Assembly: GCF_004000925.1 (NCBI RefSeq)
Contig: NZ_BIME01000009.1
Location: forward strand, 124,001 to 188,000
DNA from: Paenibacillus illinoisensis NBRC 15959
GTDB taxonomy: Bacteria > Bacillota > Bacilli > Paenibacillales > Paenibacillaceae
Direction: 5' to 3'
DNA: 64,000 nucleotides
The position numbers and the translations under genes are program-made. Below, in pieces: positions 35,248 through 43,353 of the stretch. Below the pieces are notes generated by a model. That model made no database searches. It was not told where the DNA came from and saw only the letters and a program-made list of their open reading frames with translations. Position 1 is the stretch's first letter, and the number at the start of each line of letters is the position of its first letter.

Positions 35248-35997
35248 ATGATTACGTTAAAAAGCAAAGAGCAAATACAGAATATGAAAAAGGCGGGCGA
35301 AATTCTCGCCGCGTGCCATAAAGAAATCGCGAAAATGATTCGTCCAGGGATCACCACCCAGGAGATTGACCAGTTCGCAGAAGCTTTTATGAAGAAAAAT
35401 GGCGCAACACCGGAGCAAAAAGGGTACAACGGGTACCAATATGCGACATGCGCGTCTGTAAATGACGTGATTTGTCATGGCTTTCCGGGAAAATACGTAC
35501 TGCAAGAAGGCGATATCGTTACGATTGATATGGTCGTGAATCTGAATGGCTGGCTGGCCGATTCTGCGTGGTCTTATGCAGTGGGTCAAGTGACACCGGA
35601 AGCCCAGCATCTGCTGGATGTCACCAAAACGTCCCTCTACAAAGGCATTGAGCTTGCCGTAGTTGGCAACCGGATCGGTGATATCTCCCATGCCATTCAG
35701 ACGTATGCTGAAGGGGAGGGCTTGTCTGTCGTACGTGAGTTTATCGGTCATGGTATTGGCGAGAAAATGCATGAAGAACCACAGGTGCCTCACTATGGTC
35801 CACCGCATCGTGGTCCCCGCCTCAAAGAAGGCATGGTCATTACCATTGAGCCCATGCTGAACATCGGAACGTACCGCAGCAAGCTGGATGCGGATGGCTG
35901 GACAGCCCGTACGCAGGACGGAAGCCTGTCTGCTCAATACGAGCACACCATTGCCATCACAGCAGATGGTCCTGTAATTTTGACTGCGCAGGAATAG
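35248..35997 (+). CDS. map: Methionine aminopeptidase type I
   Basis: 249 residues, ATG behind ACAGGAGAAG. Metal ligands of the pita-bread fold are all present: Asp in TIDMVVN, Asp in LADSAWS, His in GHGIGEKMHEEP, Glu in TIEPM and Glu in QYEHT; the substrate His of NDVICHGFP is kept. It removes the initiator methionine from new proteins. It is monocistronic and not next to the ribosomal genes secY-adk-infA, so it is probably the second paralogue, like B. subtilis YflG (249 residues). Confidence 0.95.
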   Translation: MITLKSKEQIQNMKKAGEILAACHKEIAKMIRPGITTQEIDQFAEAFMKKNGATPEQKGYNGYQYATCASVNDVICHGFPGKYVLQEGDIVTIDMVVNLNGWLADSAWSYAVGQVTPEAQHLLDVTKTSLYKGIELAVVGNRIGDISHAIQTYAEGEGLSVVREFIGHGIGEKMHEEPQVPHYGPPHRGPRLKEGMVITIEPMLNIGTYRSKLDADGWTARTQDGSLSAQYEHTIAITADGPVILTAQE

Positions 35998-36037
35998 TGA
36001 ATCAATTATGGCAATAGAATTAGATTTGATGTTTTCA

Positions 36038-36066
36038 AGGCGGCCCACGTTTGTGATCCGCCTGTT
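36038..36066 (+). terminator. Weak terminator-like hairpin after map
   Basis: AGGCGG / CCGCCT stem with a 14-base loop, followed by GTTTCGG. The T tract is short. Confidence 0.4.
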
Positions 36067-36180
36067 TCGGTTTAAACTATTAAGAGTCAGTATTTGGCAT
36101 ATGGGATACAGAAAGCATCATGGGGATTCTGAATTGCTAACGGTGGCTTCCAGATCAGCTATGTCCAAATGCTCGAAAAG

Positions 36181-36211
36181 ATAACATATAGTGCTGGTGG
36201 TATAACATATA
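36181..36211 (+). promoter_or_regulatory. Direct repeat upstream of the oxidoreductase
   Basis: ATAACATATA occurs at 36181-36190 and again at 36202-36211, 21 bp apart, so both lie on the same DNA face. The second copy overlaps possible -10 sequences. It may be an operator. Confidence 0.4.
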
Positions 36212-36254
36212 CGATGATAAGGGTTATACGCAGGCCACTGGCAACAAGGAGGTC

Positions 36255-37274
36255 ATGAAGTTGTCTCAAAATGAACAGATCGTACTAGCATCCCGTCCGG
36301 AAGGTGCACCATCCAGGGATAATTTCAAATTCATTCATACGCCGCTCCCTGAACCGGAAGCAGGACAGGTTCTGGTGCGTACATTATATTTGTCGGTTGA
36401 CCCTTATATGCGGGGCCGTATGAAGGATACGAAGTCTTACGCACCTCCATACGCGCTGAATGAAGTGATCAAAGGTGGGGCCATCGGACAAGTGGTGGAC
36501 TCGTCAGAACCCAATTTGCGCAAAGGTGACTTCGTCTCCGGCATGTGGGGCTGGCAGCGGTATGCAGCTGTCAACACGGGAGATCTCTCGCTGATCGATA
36601 CGGAGGAAGCGCCGCTTACAGCCTATCTTGGTGCCCTCGGCCTTACGGGCCTGACGGCTTATTTTGGCATGGAGGATATCGGCAAACCGAAGGATGGCGA
36701 AACGGTGGTGGTATCCGGCGCAGCGGGAGCCGTCGGTATGATCGCCGGTCAGATCGGCAAGATTGTCGGAGCAAGAGTGGTTGGAATCGCAGGTTCTGAC
36801 GAAAAATGCGCATATCTGAAAGAAAAGCTCGGGTTTGATGTGGTCCTCAACTACAAGCGGGAGAATGACATGTCCGCAGCGATCGAACGGGTATGTCCAG
36901 ATGGGGTAGACGTCTACTTCGACAATGTTGGCGGTGACATTTCGGATGCGGTACTCAGACATATCAACCGAAATGCACGTATTCCGCTGTGTGGGCAGAT
37001 TTCGTCATACAATTTGGAGAAGCCGGACATCGGCATGAGACCGCAGACGCTGCTATTGACCAACACGGCGCTGATGAAAGGATTTCTGCTCGGGGACTAT
37101 GCCAAATCCTTCAAAGAAGGACGCGCCAAATTGGCAAAATGGATGAAGGAAGGTCTCATTCAGTATGAGGAGAACATTGTAGAGGGATTTGAACAAACAC
37201 CTGAAGCCTTCATGGGGCTGTTCTCGGGAGATAATCTGGGTAAACAGCTGGTGAAAGTTGCAGATCCCGAGTAA
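36255..37274 (+). CDS. NADP-dependent medium-chain oxidoreductase (YfmJ/CurA-like)
   Basis: 339 residues, the same length as B. subtilis YfmJ. The ATG at 36255 is only two bases from AAGGAGG; a TTG at 36261 is better spaced and may be the true start. Zinc-free MDR family: DPYMRGRMKD near residue 50, the nucleotide loop SGAAGAVGMIAGQIGKI near 150, YFDNVGG near 220 and CGQISSYN near 245. Relatives reduce 2-alkenals, curcumin or prostaglandin-like enones with NADPH. The role here is probably detoxification of reactive enones (inference). Direct repeats upstream hint at specific regulation. Confidence 0.9.
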   Translation: MKLSQNEQIVLASRPEGAPSRDNFKFIHTPLPEPEAGQVLVRTLYLSVDPYMRGRMKDTKSYAPPYALNEVIKGGAIGQVVDSSEPNLRKGDFVSGMWGWQRYAAVNTGDLSLIDTEEAPLTAYLGALGLTGLTAYFGMEDIGKPKDGETVVVSGAAGAVGMIAGQIGKIVGARVVGIAGSDEKCAYLKEKLGFDVVLNYKRENDMSAAIERVCPDGVDVYFDNVGGDISDAVLRHINRNARIPLCGQISSYNLEKPDIGMRPQTLLLTNTALMKGFLLGDYAKSFKEGRAKLAKWMKEGLIQYEENIVEGFEQTPEAFMGLFSGDNLGKQLVKVADPE

Positions 37275-37321
37275 GATCGTGCGCTACTCTATGTGCCATG
37301 GAATCAAGGCCAGATAAACAA

Positions 37322-37371
37322 CAAAAAGACACGTTCCGCATGCCTACATGCCGAGAACGTGTCTTTTTTGA
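37322..37371. terminator. Bidirectional terminator
   Basis: AAAAAGACACGTTC / GAACGTGTCTTTTTT with an inner CGCATG / CATGCCG helix, between convergent genes. Confidence 0.9.
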
Positions 37372-37389
37372 CGTCGTCGCTAATTAGGC

Positions 37390-37875
37390 TCAAGCCGATG
37401 CAGCGACAACTTCTTTGTAGTGTTTGTACATATATACCCGCCAGCGCACAATCATGCCGAAGGCCAGAAGGAAGAATAATCCGCCTGTTTGCGGAATGGT
37501 AACGTACTGCTGAATGACTTCATGCAGGATCAGACGTACCGCCAGCAAAGCAAGCAGAATGAAGGCAAAGCTGCGGGAACGGGTCGCGAATATCTCCTCG
37601 TTTACCTTTTCAAACCGGGTACTGCGAATGAGAGGATAGGAGAAGATGAACCAGCCAACCAAAAATGCAATGACAGCCCACCATAGTGGAATATGCGTTT
37701 CCGGGACAACAAACATCAAAAATCCGGTACTCATGCCCAGCGGGGGAATCAGAATTTTGCGTATGGTCACCGGCCTGTGACTGGCTTTCAACCGAATGAA
37801 AATGGCAAGCAATGCCATGATGAGCATACCCAGGGTTGCACCGATCTGAAGGTAAGACGGACTGATTTGAGCCAC
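37390..37875 (-). CDS. ccdC: CcdC-family membrane protein
   Basis: 161 residues from the GTG at 37875, behind AGAGGGAT; the frame continues upstream but without a start that has a ribosome site. B. subtilis CcdC has 160 residues. Five hydrophobic helices, with the family stretch KILIPPLGMSTGFLMFVVP and the SYPLIRST loop. In Bacillus ccdC lies with ccdA, a thiol-disulfide transporter of cytochrome c maturation, though CcdC itself is not essential for it. Here it stands alone, with no ccdA beside it. Confidence 0.85.
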   Translation of the reverse strand: MAQISPSYLQIGATLGMLIMALLAIFIRLKASHRPVTIRKILIPPLGMSTGFLMFVVPETHIPLWWAVIAFLVGWFIFSYPLIRSTRFEKVNEEIFATRSRSFAFILLALLAVRLILHEVIQQYVTIPQTGGLFFLLAFGMIVRWRVYMYKHYKEVVAASA

Positions 37876-38176
37876 GAAAATATCCCTCTTTCTGGAATAA
37901 TATATGTTCCGTACATCCGGATCATCAAACAAATCATAGAATTTAATGTTTCTATATATAGATTCTATTATATCACAAACCAAGAAAGCCGATAGAATGC
38001 TTAGTGCATCATTTGCCCGAATACGGTATAACGAGATTAACACAGTTTGGCATTGAAAATTTGTATTATTTTGTCCAATGCAGGTGCATTTATGCGAACA
38101 AGGGCAAAACAGGTAATCAAGCACGATATCGATGCACAAAGTGAGCAAGCAAGACACCCTGGGAGGAAGACACAGC

Positions 38177-39310
38177 ATGAAAAGAAACCACAGGCCGCTA
38201 ACCTTATGGTTGCTGGCTTGTCTGACAGTGATATCGGTCGGTCTGGTTGTCCCCTGGATCTGGTGGCAATCTCAAGCACCAGTGCTGCTGAACATCATGA
38301 TAATAGACAAAACAAATGCTAATGCACCTTCTCCGGGATATAAGGGCCTGGTTTGGCTGTTAAATCAACAAAAGATTGTACAGAAGACTGGAGAACGATA
38401 CGTTTATGACGAAAACGAGGATGAGGTTAACCTCCTAGAGCATGCTTCTCCAATAACGAAAAAACTTCCGGACGAAGTCACTGAAACCGATCTGATCTAT
38501 CTGGCTTTATCGAAAACAAACGCTGCGCCTCCTGTTAGTTTCAGAACGAAGAAAGCCGAAGAGGACGCAGGATTAACGGTTTATGATGTCCTTAAAATTC
38601 GCGAAGCAGCCAGCAGAGGGGTCGCAGTCGTTGCAGAGTATAATACACAATCCTTATGGACGTCGGATAACGTCAGGGAGCAGCTGCAACCCATTTTGGG
38701 CTTGAAGAGCAGCGGGTGGCGGGGAAAATATATATCCAATCTGCAGAGCCGAATTCAAGTGCCTGAACAGGTACGTATGGATTATGAGCGTATTGCTGGG
38801 CAGGCTTGGCCATACTCCGGAAAGGGTATTCTCCTGGTGCATGAAGATGGCCGGGTCATCGTGCTGCGTGGCGGCAAGGATGTCGGGGCAGCGGAGATCA
38901 AGCTGTCCTTTACGGAGAAAGGCAGGCAGTGGAGCGGCATTCAGCAGGAGTTCCAATATACCAGCTGGTTCGATGTTGTCGTGCCGGATTCGCCAGAATC
39001 GATACTGGCAAGATATAAAACGAGCCTGACTCAAGAAGGACGACAGAAGCTGGTTAATGCCGGTATTCCGGGTGATTTTCCGGCAATCCTTCGTAATGAT
39101 GGAGATTATCAGTCGTATTATATGACAGGTTCATTCGGAGAGATGGAGCATTACTCATTCTGGCGCAGGATCAAGGGATGGGATGTCATCAGAGACTGGC
39201 TTACACCGAATCGAAAAGAAATACCGGATATGTTTTACTGGAAGGTGTACGTGCCTGTCATGAAACAGATTCTGAAGGAAGTTCAAGCCGAAGAGCGTGT
39301 GTGGCCATAG
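38177..39310 (+). CDS. Membrane-anchored protein of unknown function
   Basis: 377 residues from the ATG at 38177, behind GGGAGGA; the frame extends 15 codons further up without a ribosome site. One N-terminal helix (about 8-30) anchors the protein and the rest is extracytoplasmic. I do not recognise the family. The region VVAEYNTQSLWTSDNVREQL and the strand-like KGILLVHEDGRVIVL suggest an alpha/beta fold, possibly related to glutamine-amidotransferase-like periplasmic domains (weak). It is single, ended by a bidirectional terminator and divergent from ccdC. Confidence 0.8.
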   Translation: MKRNHRPLTLWLLACLTVISVGLVVPWIWWQSQAPVLLNIMIIDKTNANAPSPGYKGLVWLLNQQKIVQKTGERYVYDENEDEVNLLEHASPITKKLPDEVTETDLIYLALSKTNAAPPVSFRTKKAEEDAGLTVYDVLKIREAASRGVAVVAEYNTQSLWTSDNVREQLQPILGLKSSGWRGKYISNLQSRIQVPEQVRMDYERIAGQAWPYSGKGILLVHEDGRVIVLRGGKDVGAAEIKLSFTEKGRQWSGIQQEFQYTSWFDVVVPDSPESILARYKTSLTQEGRQKLVNAGIPGDFPAILRNDGDYQSYYMTGSFGEMEHYSFWRRIKGWDVIRDWLTPNRKEIPDMFYWKVYVPVMKQILKEVQAEERVWP

Positions 39311-39343
39311 GGAAAGACCGTTCGGAGAGAAAAGCCGAAGGTA

Positions 39344-39377
39344 AAAAGGGATGCAGTGTAGTGCTGCATCCCTTTTC
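39344..39377. terminator. Bidirectional terminator
   Basis: AAAAGGGATGCAG / CTGCATCCCTTTT, 13-bp perfect stem with a seven-base loop, between convergent genes. Confidence 0.9.
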
Positions 39378-39396
39378 AGATATTTACGGTGTAGAG

Positions 39397-39969
39397 TCAG
39401 TTCTGATGCAAATGCTGCAGCCCGTTAAGGAAGGCCTGGACAGTCAGGTGCAGGCTCTCATTGGAATCGAAATCCATGTTAAACCCGCCCTGGGCTTCAA
39501 TGGATGCGAAGCCATGGCACAGGCTCCTTAATCCGCGCACCGCATGCAGCGCTTCGGCTTCGGTGAGCGGGTAGGGCTGCAATGCATGCAGCAGAATGTC
39601 CAGCGTAGCTGCACTGGCTTCGGCAAGCTCCGGTTCATGGATATCCGGAGCGTGGAACGAGGCTTCGTACAGCCCTGGATGCTGGCGGACAAAGCCGATA
39701 TAAGCTGCGGCGATGGCCTGAATGGCCTCGTCGCCCGTGCGTTCAGCGGCAGCCGCGGCAAGTGCCTGGCTGAGCTGTAGTACAGACATCAGCGCCAGTT
39801 CCTGGCGAAGCCCGGGAAGTCCGCTGATGTGGTTGTACAGCGACGGGGAGCGCACGTCCAGCCGCTGGGCCAGTGCGGCCAGCGTCAGCGCCTGGAAGCC
39901 GTCGCTGTCGGCAAGCTGGGCCGCGGCACTTAGCAGTGTGCCGCGATCCAGCCCCTGCCGCGGGCTCAC
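39397..39969 (-). CDS. TetR-family transcriptional regulator
   Basis: 190 residues, GTG start overlapping the stop of the upstream hydrolase gene (GTGA). The N-terminal TetR helix-turn-helix (about 8-55) reads ALTLAALAQRLDVRSPSLYNHISGLPGLRQEL. The C-terminal ligand domain carries CHGFASIEAQGGF, as in the WHG-type TetR_C group. It is the second gene of a two-gene operon whose promoter has two palindromes that are its likely operators, implying autoregulation. The local sequence is clearly richer in G and C than the surroundings. Confidence 0.92.
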   Translation of the reverse strand: MSPRQGLDRGTLLSAAAQLADSDGFQALTLAALAQRLDVRSPSLYNHISGLPGLRQELALMSVLQLSQALAAAAAERTGDEAIQAIAAAYIGFVRQHPGLYEASFHAPDIHEPELAEASAATLDILLHALQPYPLTEAEALHAVRGLRSLCHGFASIEAQGGFNMDFDSNESLHLTVQAFLNGLQHLHQN

Positions 39970-40691
39970 AGGTGCCCCCCGGCAGGGCGCAGCCGCTGCT
40001 CCGCATCAGCCGCAGCCGCACGCATGGCGGCCGCTGGCTGGCGCAACATCCGTCCGTGGCCCACCGCCAGCACGGACGGTTCCAGCTCGGCCAGGTGCTT
40101 CGCGCTGGCCAGAGCCAGTTCCCGGTTCCACGTCGCAAGCGCGGGGAACGGGAAGAGCGGGCGCACACGGCCGGAGACGGCGAGGCCGCCATGCAGCTGA
40201 TACGCGTCGCCGGCAATGAGCACGCGGCTGCGCGTGTCCATGAAGGCCATATGCCCTGGCGTATGGCCTGGTGAAGCTATCGCGATCAGGGAGCCAATGC
40301 GATCGCCGTCTTCCAGCAGCCGGTCCGGACGGGTGCGGATGCCTTTCGGCACACTGCCGCGTACCGGGGTCTGGGGTTCTCCGGGGAGCAGGGCAGCGTC
40401 TCCGGCCAGCAGCCTGGCATCCCGGCTGGAGATAGAGACTTCCGCTGAAGGAACTGCCTCCTTGAGGCCATCCAGAGCACCGACATGGTCGCCATGGGCA
40501 TGGGTCAGAATAATCCGGGTGATCGGTTTACCAAGGGACTCGGCGGTTGCAAGAATCCCCTTCAGACTAAATGGCATCCCCGCATCAATGACGGTTACAC
40601 CATCTTCTTCTTCTACAAGATAGACGTTCACAGGGAAAAGACGGGGGAGAAAGGAAATTTGAATAACGTCATGTTCACGAGTTAATCTCAT
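39966..40691 (-). CDS. MBL-fold metallo-hydrolase
   Basis: 241 residues, ATG behind AGGAGG. Metallo-beta-lactamase fold with the zinc motif THAHGDHVGAL, the third His in SPGHTPGHMAFMD, the bridging Asp in IAGDAY and the last His in VGHGRML. Proteins of this group hydrolyse lactones, glyoxalase-II thioesters, phosphodiesters or similar; the substrate is not readable. Coupling to a TetR regulator and a controlled promoter suggests response to a small xenobiotic or signalling lactone (inference). Local G+C is high. Confidence 0.9.
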   Translation of the reverse strand: MRLTREHDVIQISFLPRLFPVNVYLVEEEDGVTVIDAGMPFSLKGILATAESLGKPITRIILTHAHGDHVGALDGLKEAVPSAEVSISSRDARLLAGDAALLPGEPQTPVRGSVPKGIRTRPDRLLEDGDRIGSLIAIASPGHTPGHMAFMDTRSRVLIAGDAYQLHGGLAVSGRVRPLFPFPALATWNRELALASAKHLAELEPSVLAVGHGRMLRQPAAAMRAAAADAEQRLRPAGGHL

Positions 40692-40708
40692 GCAATTGGC
40701 CTCCTAAA

Positions 40709-40752
40709 ACTAATGGTATTAGTAATATAACTAATGGCATTAGTTTTTGCAA
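40709..40752 (-). promoter_or_regulatory. Promoter with two TetR-type operators
   Basis: On the minus strand: -35 TTGCAA (40752-40747), 17-bp spacer, -10 TATATT (40729-40724). Palindrome ACTAAT-GGC-ATTAGT (40730-40744) fills the spacer; a second, ACTAAT-GGT-ATTAGT (40709-40723), covers the transcription start. Centres are 21 bp apart, two helical turns. This is a textbook layout for repression by the operon's own TetR. Confidence 0.85.
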
Positions 40753-40799
40753 GATGCCCTGTAAAATAAAAAATTTTGAGGAAAATTTCCTCTTTACAA

Positions 40800-40905
40800 A
40801 AAAAGCGTTTTCAAATTGAGAAATACCGATTATAATGATGACGTAAGCCCTTTCATATGTCTATCTTTTTGGAGCCATTCGCGATGCGATTGGCTCACTT
40901 TTTTG
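40800..40905 (+). ncRNA. Candidate short transcript with its own terminator
   Basis: A possible promoter (TTTTCA at 40808, 17 bp, perfect TATAAT at 40831-40836) is followed about 35 bases later by a strong terminator (40872-40905, GAGCCA...TGGCTC with inner CGC/GCG, then CTTTTTT). There is no open frame between, so a 60-70 base RNA is predicted. A 12-of-14 cre-like site (AAAAAGCGTTTTCA, 40800-40813) overlaps the -35. Confidence 0.4.
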
Positions 40906-41018
40906 TTCATTTTGTATAGAAAAGCGGTTACTTTAGTAAAATGACCTTGTTCTGTTTGAGGACCATAAATGCTGCTATAACAGGGAATCCTAGGCCTGGT
41001 TGAACGGGGGAGCAGAAG

Positions 41019-41054
41019 TTGACAAACATAACTGTTATTCCTATAATAACAGTT
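41019..41054 (+). promoter_or_regulatory. Consensus promoter with Rrf2-type operator
   Basis: TTGACA (41019-41024), 17 bp, TATAAT (41042-41047): a perfect sigma-A promoter. A perfect inverted repeat, AACTGTTATT-CCTAT-AATAACAGTT (41030-41054), covers the spacer and -10, as expected for autorepression by the regulator it drives. Confidence 0.85.
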
Positions 41055-41109
41055 GAACTTACCTTGTGTTTTACCACATCGGTGATTGCTGCCGGGAAGG
41101 GAGTAAGTG

Positions 41110-41568
41110 ATGAACAGTGAATTTACCATTGCCGTCCATTGTCTGGTTTTTCTGTCCATGAAGGATGAGTGCATGGCGAACAGTGAAGACCTGTCCCATA
41201 GCGTCGGTACGCACCCGGCGAGAGTACGCAAGGTTCTTAGTGTGTTGCGGAAGAATGGTTATCTGACCACCAAGGAAGGTGCTCACGGCGGATACCTGCT
41301 CAGTCGTCCGAGCGAGGAGATCAAGCTTGGGGAGTTGTACCGTCTGGTTGCCGGCGGCTCACTTGGGCCCAATTGGTGTTCCGGAGAGTCCGGTTCCAAT
41401 TGCATCGTCTCCTCTAACATGCAGGATGTCATGGGGAGCATCTATGATGGCGGTGAGGATGCGCTAACTTCCTATTTCGACAGCATATCAATTGAGGATG
41501 TGAAGCATCGTATCGGAAATGGGGAAGCATGCTCTTCGTCCAAGAATGAATTGTCGTCGAACAGTTAA
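41110..41568 (+). CDS. Rrf2-family transcriptional regulator
   Basis: 152 residues from the ATG at 41110, six bases after AAGGGAG. Winged helix with the family hallmarks SEDLSHSVGTHPARVRKVLSVLRKNGYL and KEGAHGGYLLSRP. Two cysteines lie in the region NWCSGESGSNCIVS, and one more near the C-terminus (ACSSS). Rrf2 proteins sense thiol oxidation, electrophiles, nitric oxide or iron-sulfur status, often through cysteines; the three-cysteine iron-sulfur pattern of IscR is not obvious. The next gene, 214 bases downstream, is a nitroreductase, a common Rrf2 target, but it does not share the operator. Confidence 0.92.
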   Translation: MNSEFTIAVHCLVFLSMKDECMANSEDLSHSVGTHPARVRKVLSVLRKNGYLTTKEGAHGGYLLSRPSEEIKLGELYRLVAGGSLGPNWCSGESGSNCIVSSNMQDVMGSIYDGGEDALTSYFDSISIEDVKHRIGNGEACSSSKNELSSNS

Positions 41569-41782
41569 TTGGCATGGACGTTGTCCCGGGGAAATGAGAT
41601 TCATGGATGTTTCAGGAGAGTCCGGGCATAACGTGAACACAGATGGGTGCGATCCTCTGCGCTGATGTTATTTTCGGAAGGTGGGTATCTCGTAGAGATC
41701 ACTTGATATGGCCTTGCGAACATAAATGAAACAACAGAAATGATAAGATATAATAAAAAAACAATTTTGGGGAGTGGAATGA

Positions 41783-42409
41783 ATGTCCAGCATTGAAAAC
41801 AATGAAACACTGCGCGTCATTAACGAACGTCATTCAGTCAAGAAATATGAAGCCGGATTTGTTATGCCAGAGGAGGATCTCACTGCCATCCTGACTGCAG
41901 CTTCTGAAGCTCCGTCTGCATGGAACCTGCAGCACTGGAAATTCCTTGTGATTGAATCCGAAGCGGATAAGGCTAAATTGCTGCCGATCGCTTATGGCCA
42001 AAGTCAAATCACAGAAAGCTCCGTTACGATCGCTGTACTCGGAGACCTCGAAGCCAATCGCAATGCAGTCATCTATGATCAGGCTGTTGAAGCGGGCTAC
42101 TTGAAGCCTGAAATTCGCGACGCGTTGGTTGGTCAAATCAACGGTGCTTATCAAAGCCAGCAAACGGCTCGCGACGAAGCGATCCGCAATGCTTCTTTGG
42201 CTTCGCAAAACATTATGCTGGCTGCGCGTTCCCTTGGCTATGATACATGCCCAATGGGTGGTTACAACCCGCAGCAACTGATTGAAACATTTAACATTCC
42301 TCCTCGTTACATTCCTATCATGCTGATCACAGTAGGTAAAGCGGCACAACCGGCTCGTCCGGCAGGTCGTTTACCATTGTCTGATGTCGTAGTTAGAGGT
42401 TCGTTCTAA
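41783..42409 (+). CDS. Nitroreductase-family FMN oxidoreductase
   Basis: 208 residues, ATG behind GGGGAG. N-terminal RHSVKKYEAGF is the FMN-phosphate-binding signature. SEAPSAWNLQHWKFLVI and the C-terminal half MLAARSLGYDTCPMGGYNPQQ complete the fold. These dimeric enzymes use NAD(P)H to reduce nitroaromatics, quinones or other electrophiles. Its closest recognisable relatives are YodC/YdgI-like Bacillus proteins. The -10 TATAAT at 41749 supports an own promoter. A strong terminator follows. Confidence 0.92.
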   Translation: MSSIENNETLRVINERHSVKKYEAGFVMPEEDLTAILTAASEAPSAWNLQHWKFLVIESEADKAKLLPIAYGQSQITESSVTIAVLGDLEANRNAVIYDQAVEAGYLKPEIRDALVGQINGAYQSQQTARDEAIRNASLASQNIMLAARSLGYDTCPMGGYNPQQLIETFNIPPRYIPIMLITVGKAAQPARPAGRLPLSDVVVRGSF

Positions 42410-42425
42410 GATATATTCATATTAA

Positions 42426-42464
42426 AAATAGCCGCATGCCCTCTCAGGGAGCATGCGGCTATTT
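42426..42464. terminator. Bidirectional terminator
   Basis: AATAGCCGCATGC / GCATGCGGCTATT, 13-bp perfect stem with a CCTCTCAGGGA loop, between convergent genes. Confidence 0.9.
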
Positions 42465-42530
42465 GCTGTAAGAGGCAGGAAGGATTGGGTAGCTCAGCCG
42501 CCCATCCTTTCCATCTCTTCATTGCAATTC

Positions 42531-43214
42531 TTATTTCTCAGGTGTTTCCGGGATTTGCGGAGCATGGAAGCTTTCCATGTATTCGATGGCATTGTACATC
42601 ATAACTGCCGCTTCTGCGCGAGTAATGGTTTCCTTCGGATTGAAGTTGCCATCCGCATCAAGCGTATTGATTTTAAGAACCAGCGAGCGCTGAACGGCAC
42701 CCTGATACTCTGGAGTAAGCTCCTGTTCATCTGTAATTTCTACCGGTTTGATATTAATCATCGGCAGGCCGCCTTTGGCTTCGATTCCCTTCATCAGGAA
42801 CAGAGTGAATTGTTCACGTGTCATTTCTGTAGCCGGATCGATGTCCTTGGGCATCTGAATTCCATTATACTGGGCACGAACGAAGGCATCGCTGTACCAT
42901 ACACCGTCTTTGACGTTGCTGAAGGTGTCACTTGGGAGCGGTTGTTTGATAAAACGAATGGCATCCAGGTTCAGATCGAGACCATCGGTAATCAGCTGCA
43001 CTCCTTGTGCAGTATTTAATTGCTGTTCCGGTTTGAACAAGCTGTCGCTCACTCCCTTGATCAATCCATCCTGATGCAGAGCTTCAATTTTGTCAGCACC
43101 TGCAATACCTTGAAGGTCAGTAAAATGGGCTTGAGCAGCGTTAATCGGGCCAGCACTCAGGGAGAGTGTGAGCAGTGCTCCGGCAGTAATAGTGGCTAGT
43201 ATATTTTTTTTCAT
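42531..43214 (-). CDS. Secreted S-layer-homology-like protein
   Basis: 227 residues, ATG behind GTGAGGCGAT. Signal peptide 1-27 (ends INAAQA). The mature part consists of SLH-like units: FTDLQGIAGADKIEALHQDGLIKGVSDSLFKPEQQLNTAQ, a middle unit with YSDAFVRAQYNGIQMPKDIDPATEMTREQF, and a C-terminal unit with NFNPKETITRAEAAVMMYNAI. SLH domains bind pyruvylated secondary cell wall polymers. There is no other domain, so it may be a small wall-associated or sporulation-related factor. It is monocistronic. Confidence 0.85.
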   Translation of the reverse strand: MKKNILATITAGALLTLSLSAGPINAAQAHFTDLQGIAGADKIEALHQDGLIKGVSDSLFKPEQQLNTAQGVQLITDGLDLNLDAIRFIKQPLPSDTFSNVKDGVWYSDAFVRAQYNGIQMPKDIDPATEMTREQFTLFLMKGIEAKGGLPMINIKPVEITDEQELTPEYQGAVQRSLVLKINTLDADGNFNPKETITRAEAAVMMYNAIEYMESFHAPQIPETPEK

Positions 43215-43353
43215 GTTGAAATCGCCTCACTTTTCTAGGGAGTCCCTTTGTATAAAAGCTATTTGCCCCTATAGACGACCCTTGTCTAAAAAAGGTTGCT
43301 GCATTTTTCCAACAGATGATTCGTATTATTTCAAGTAACAAGGGAATCCATAA

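Noticed and set aside
37876..38178. N-terminal extension of the CcdC frame
   Set aside because: The extra 101 codons are Cys-rich, cover the divergent promoter region and exceed the family length; a GTG with ribosome site at 37875 fits CcdC.
41700..41782. Search for the Rrf2 operator before the nitroreductase gene
   Set aside because: No copy of AACTGTTATT or its partner is present, so direct control of the nitroreductase by the same palindrome is not supported.
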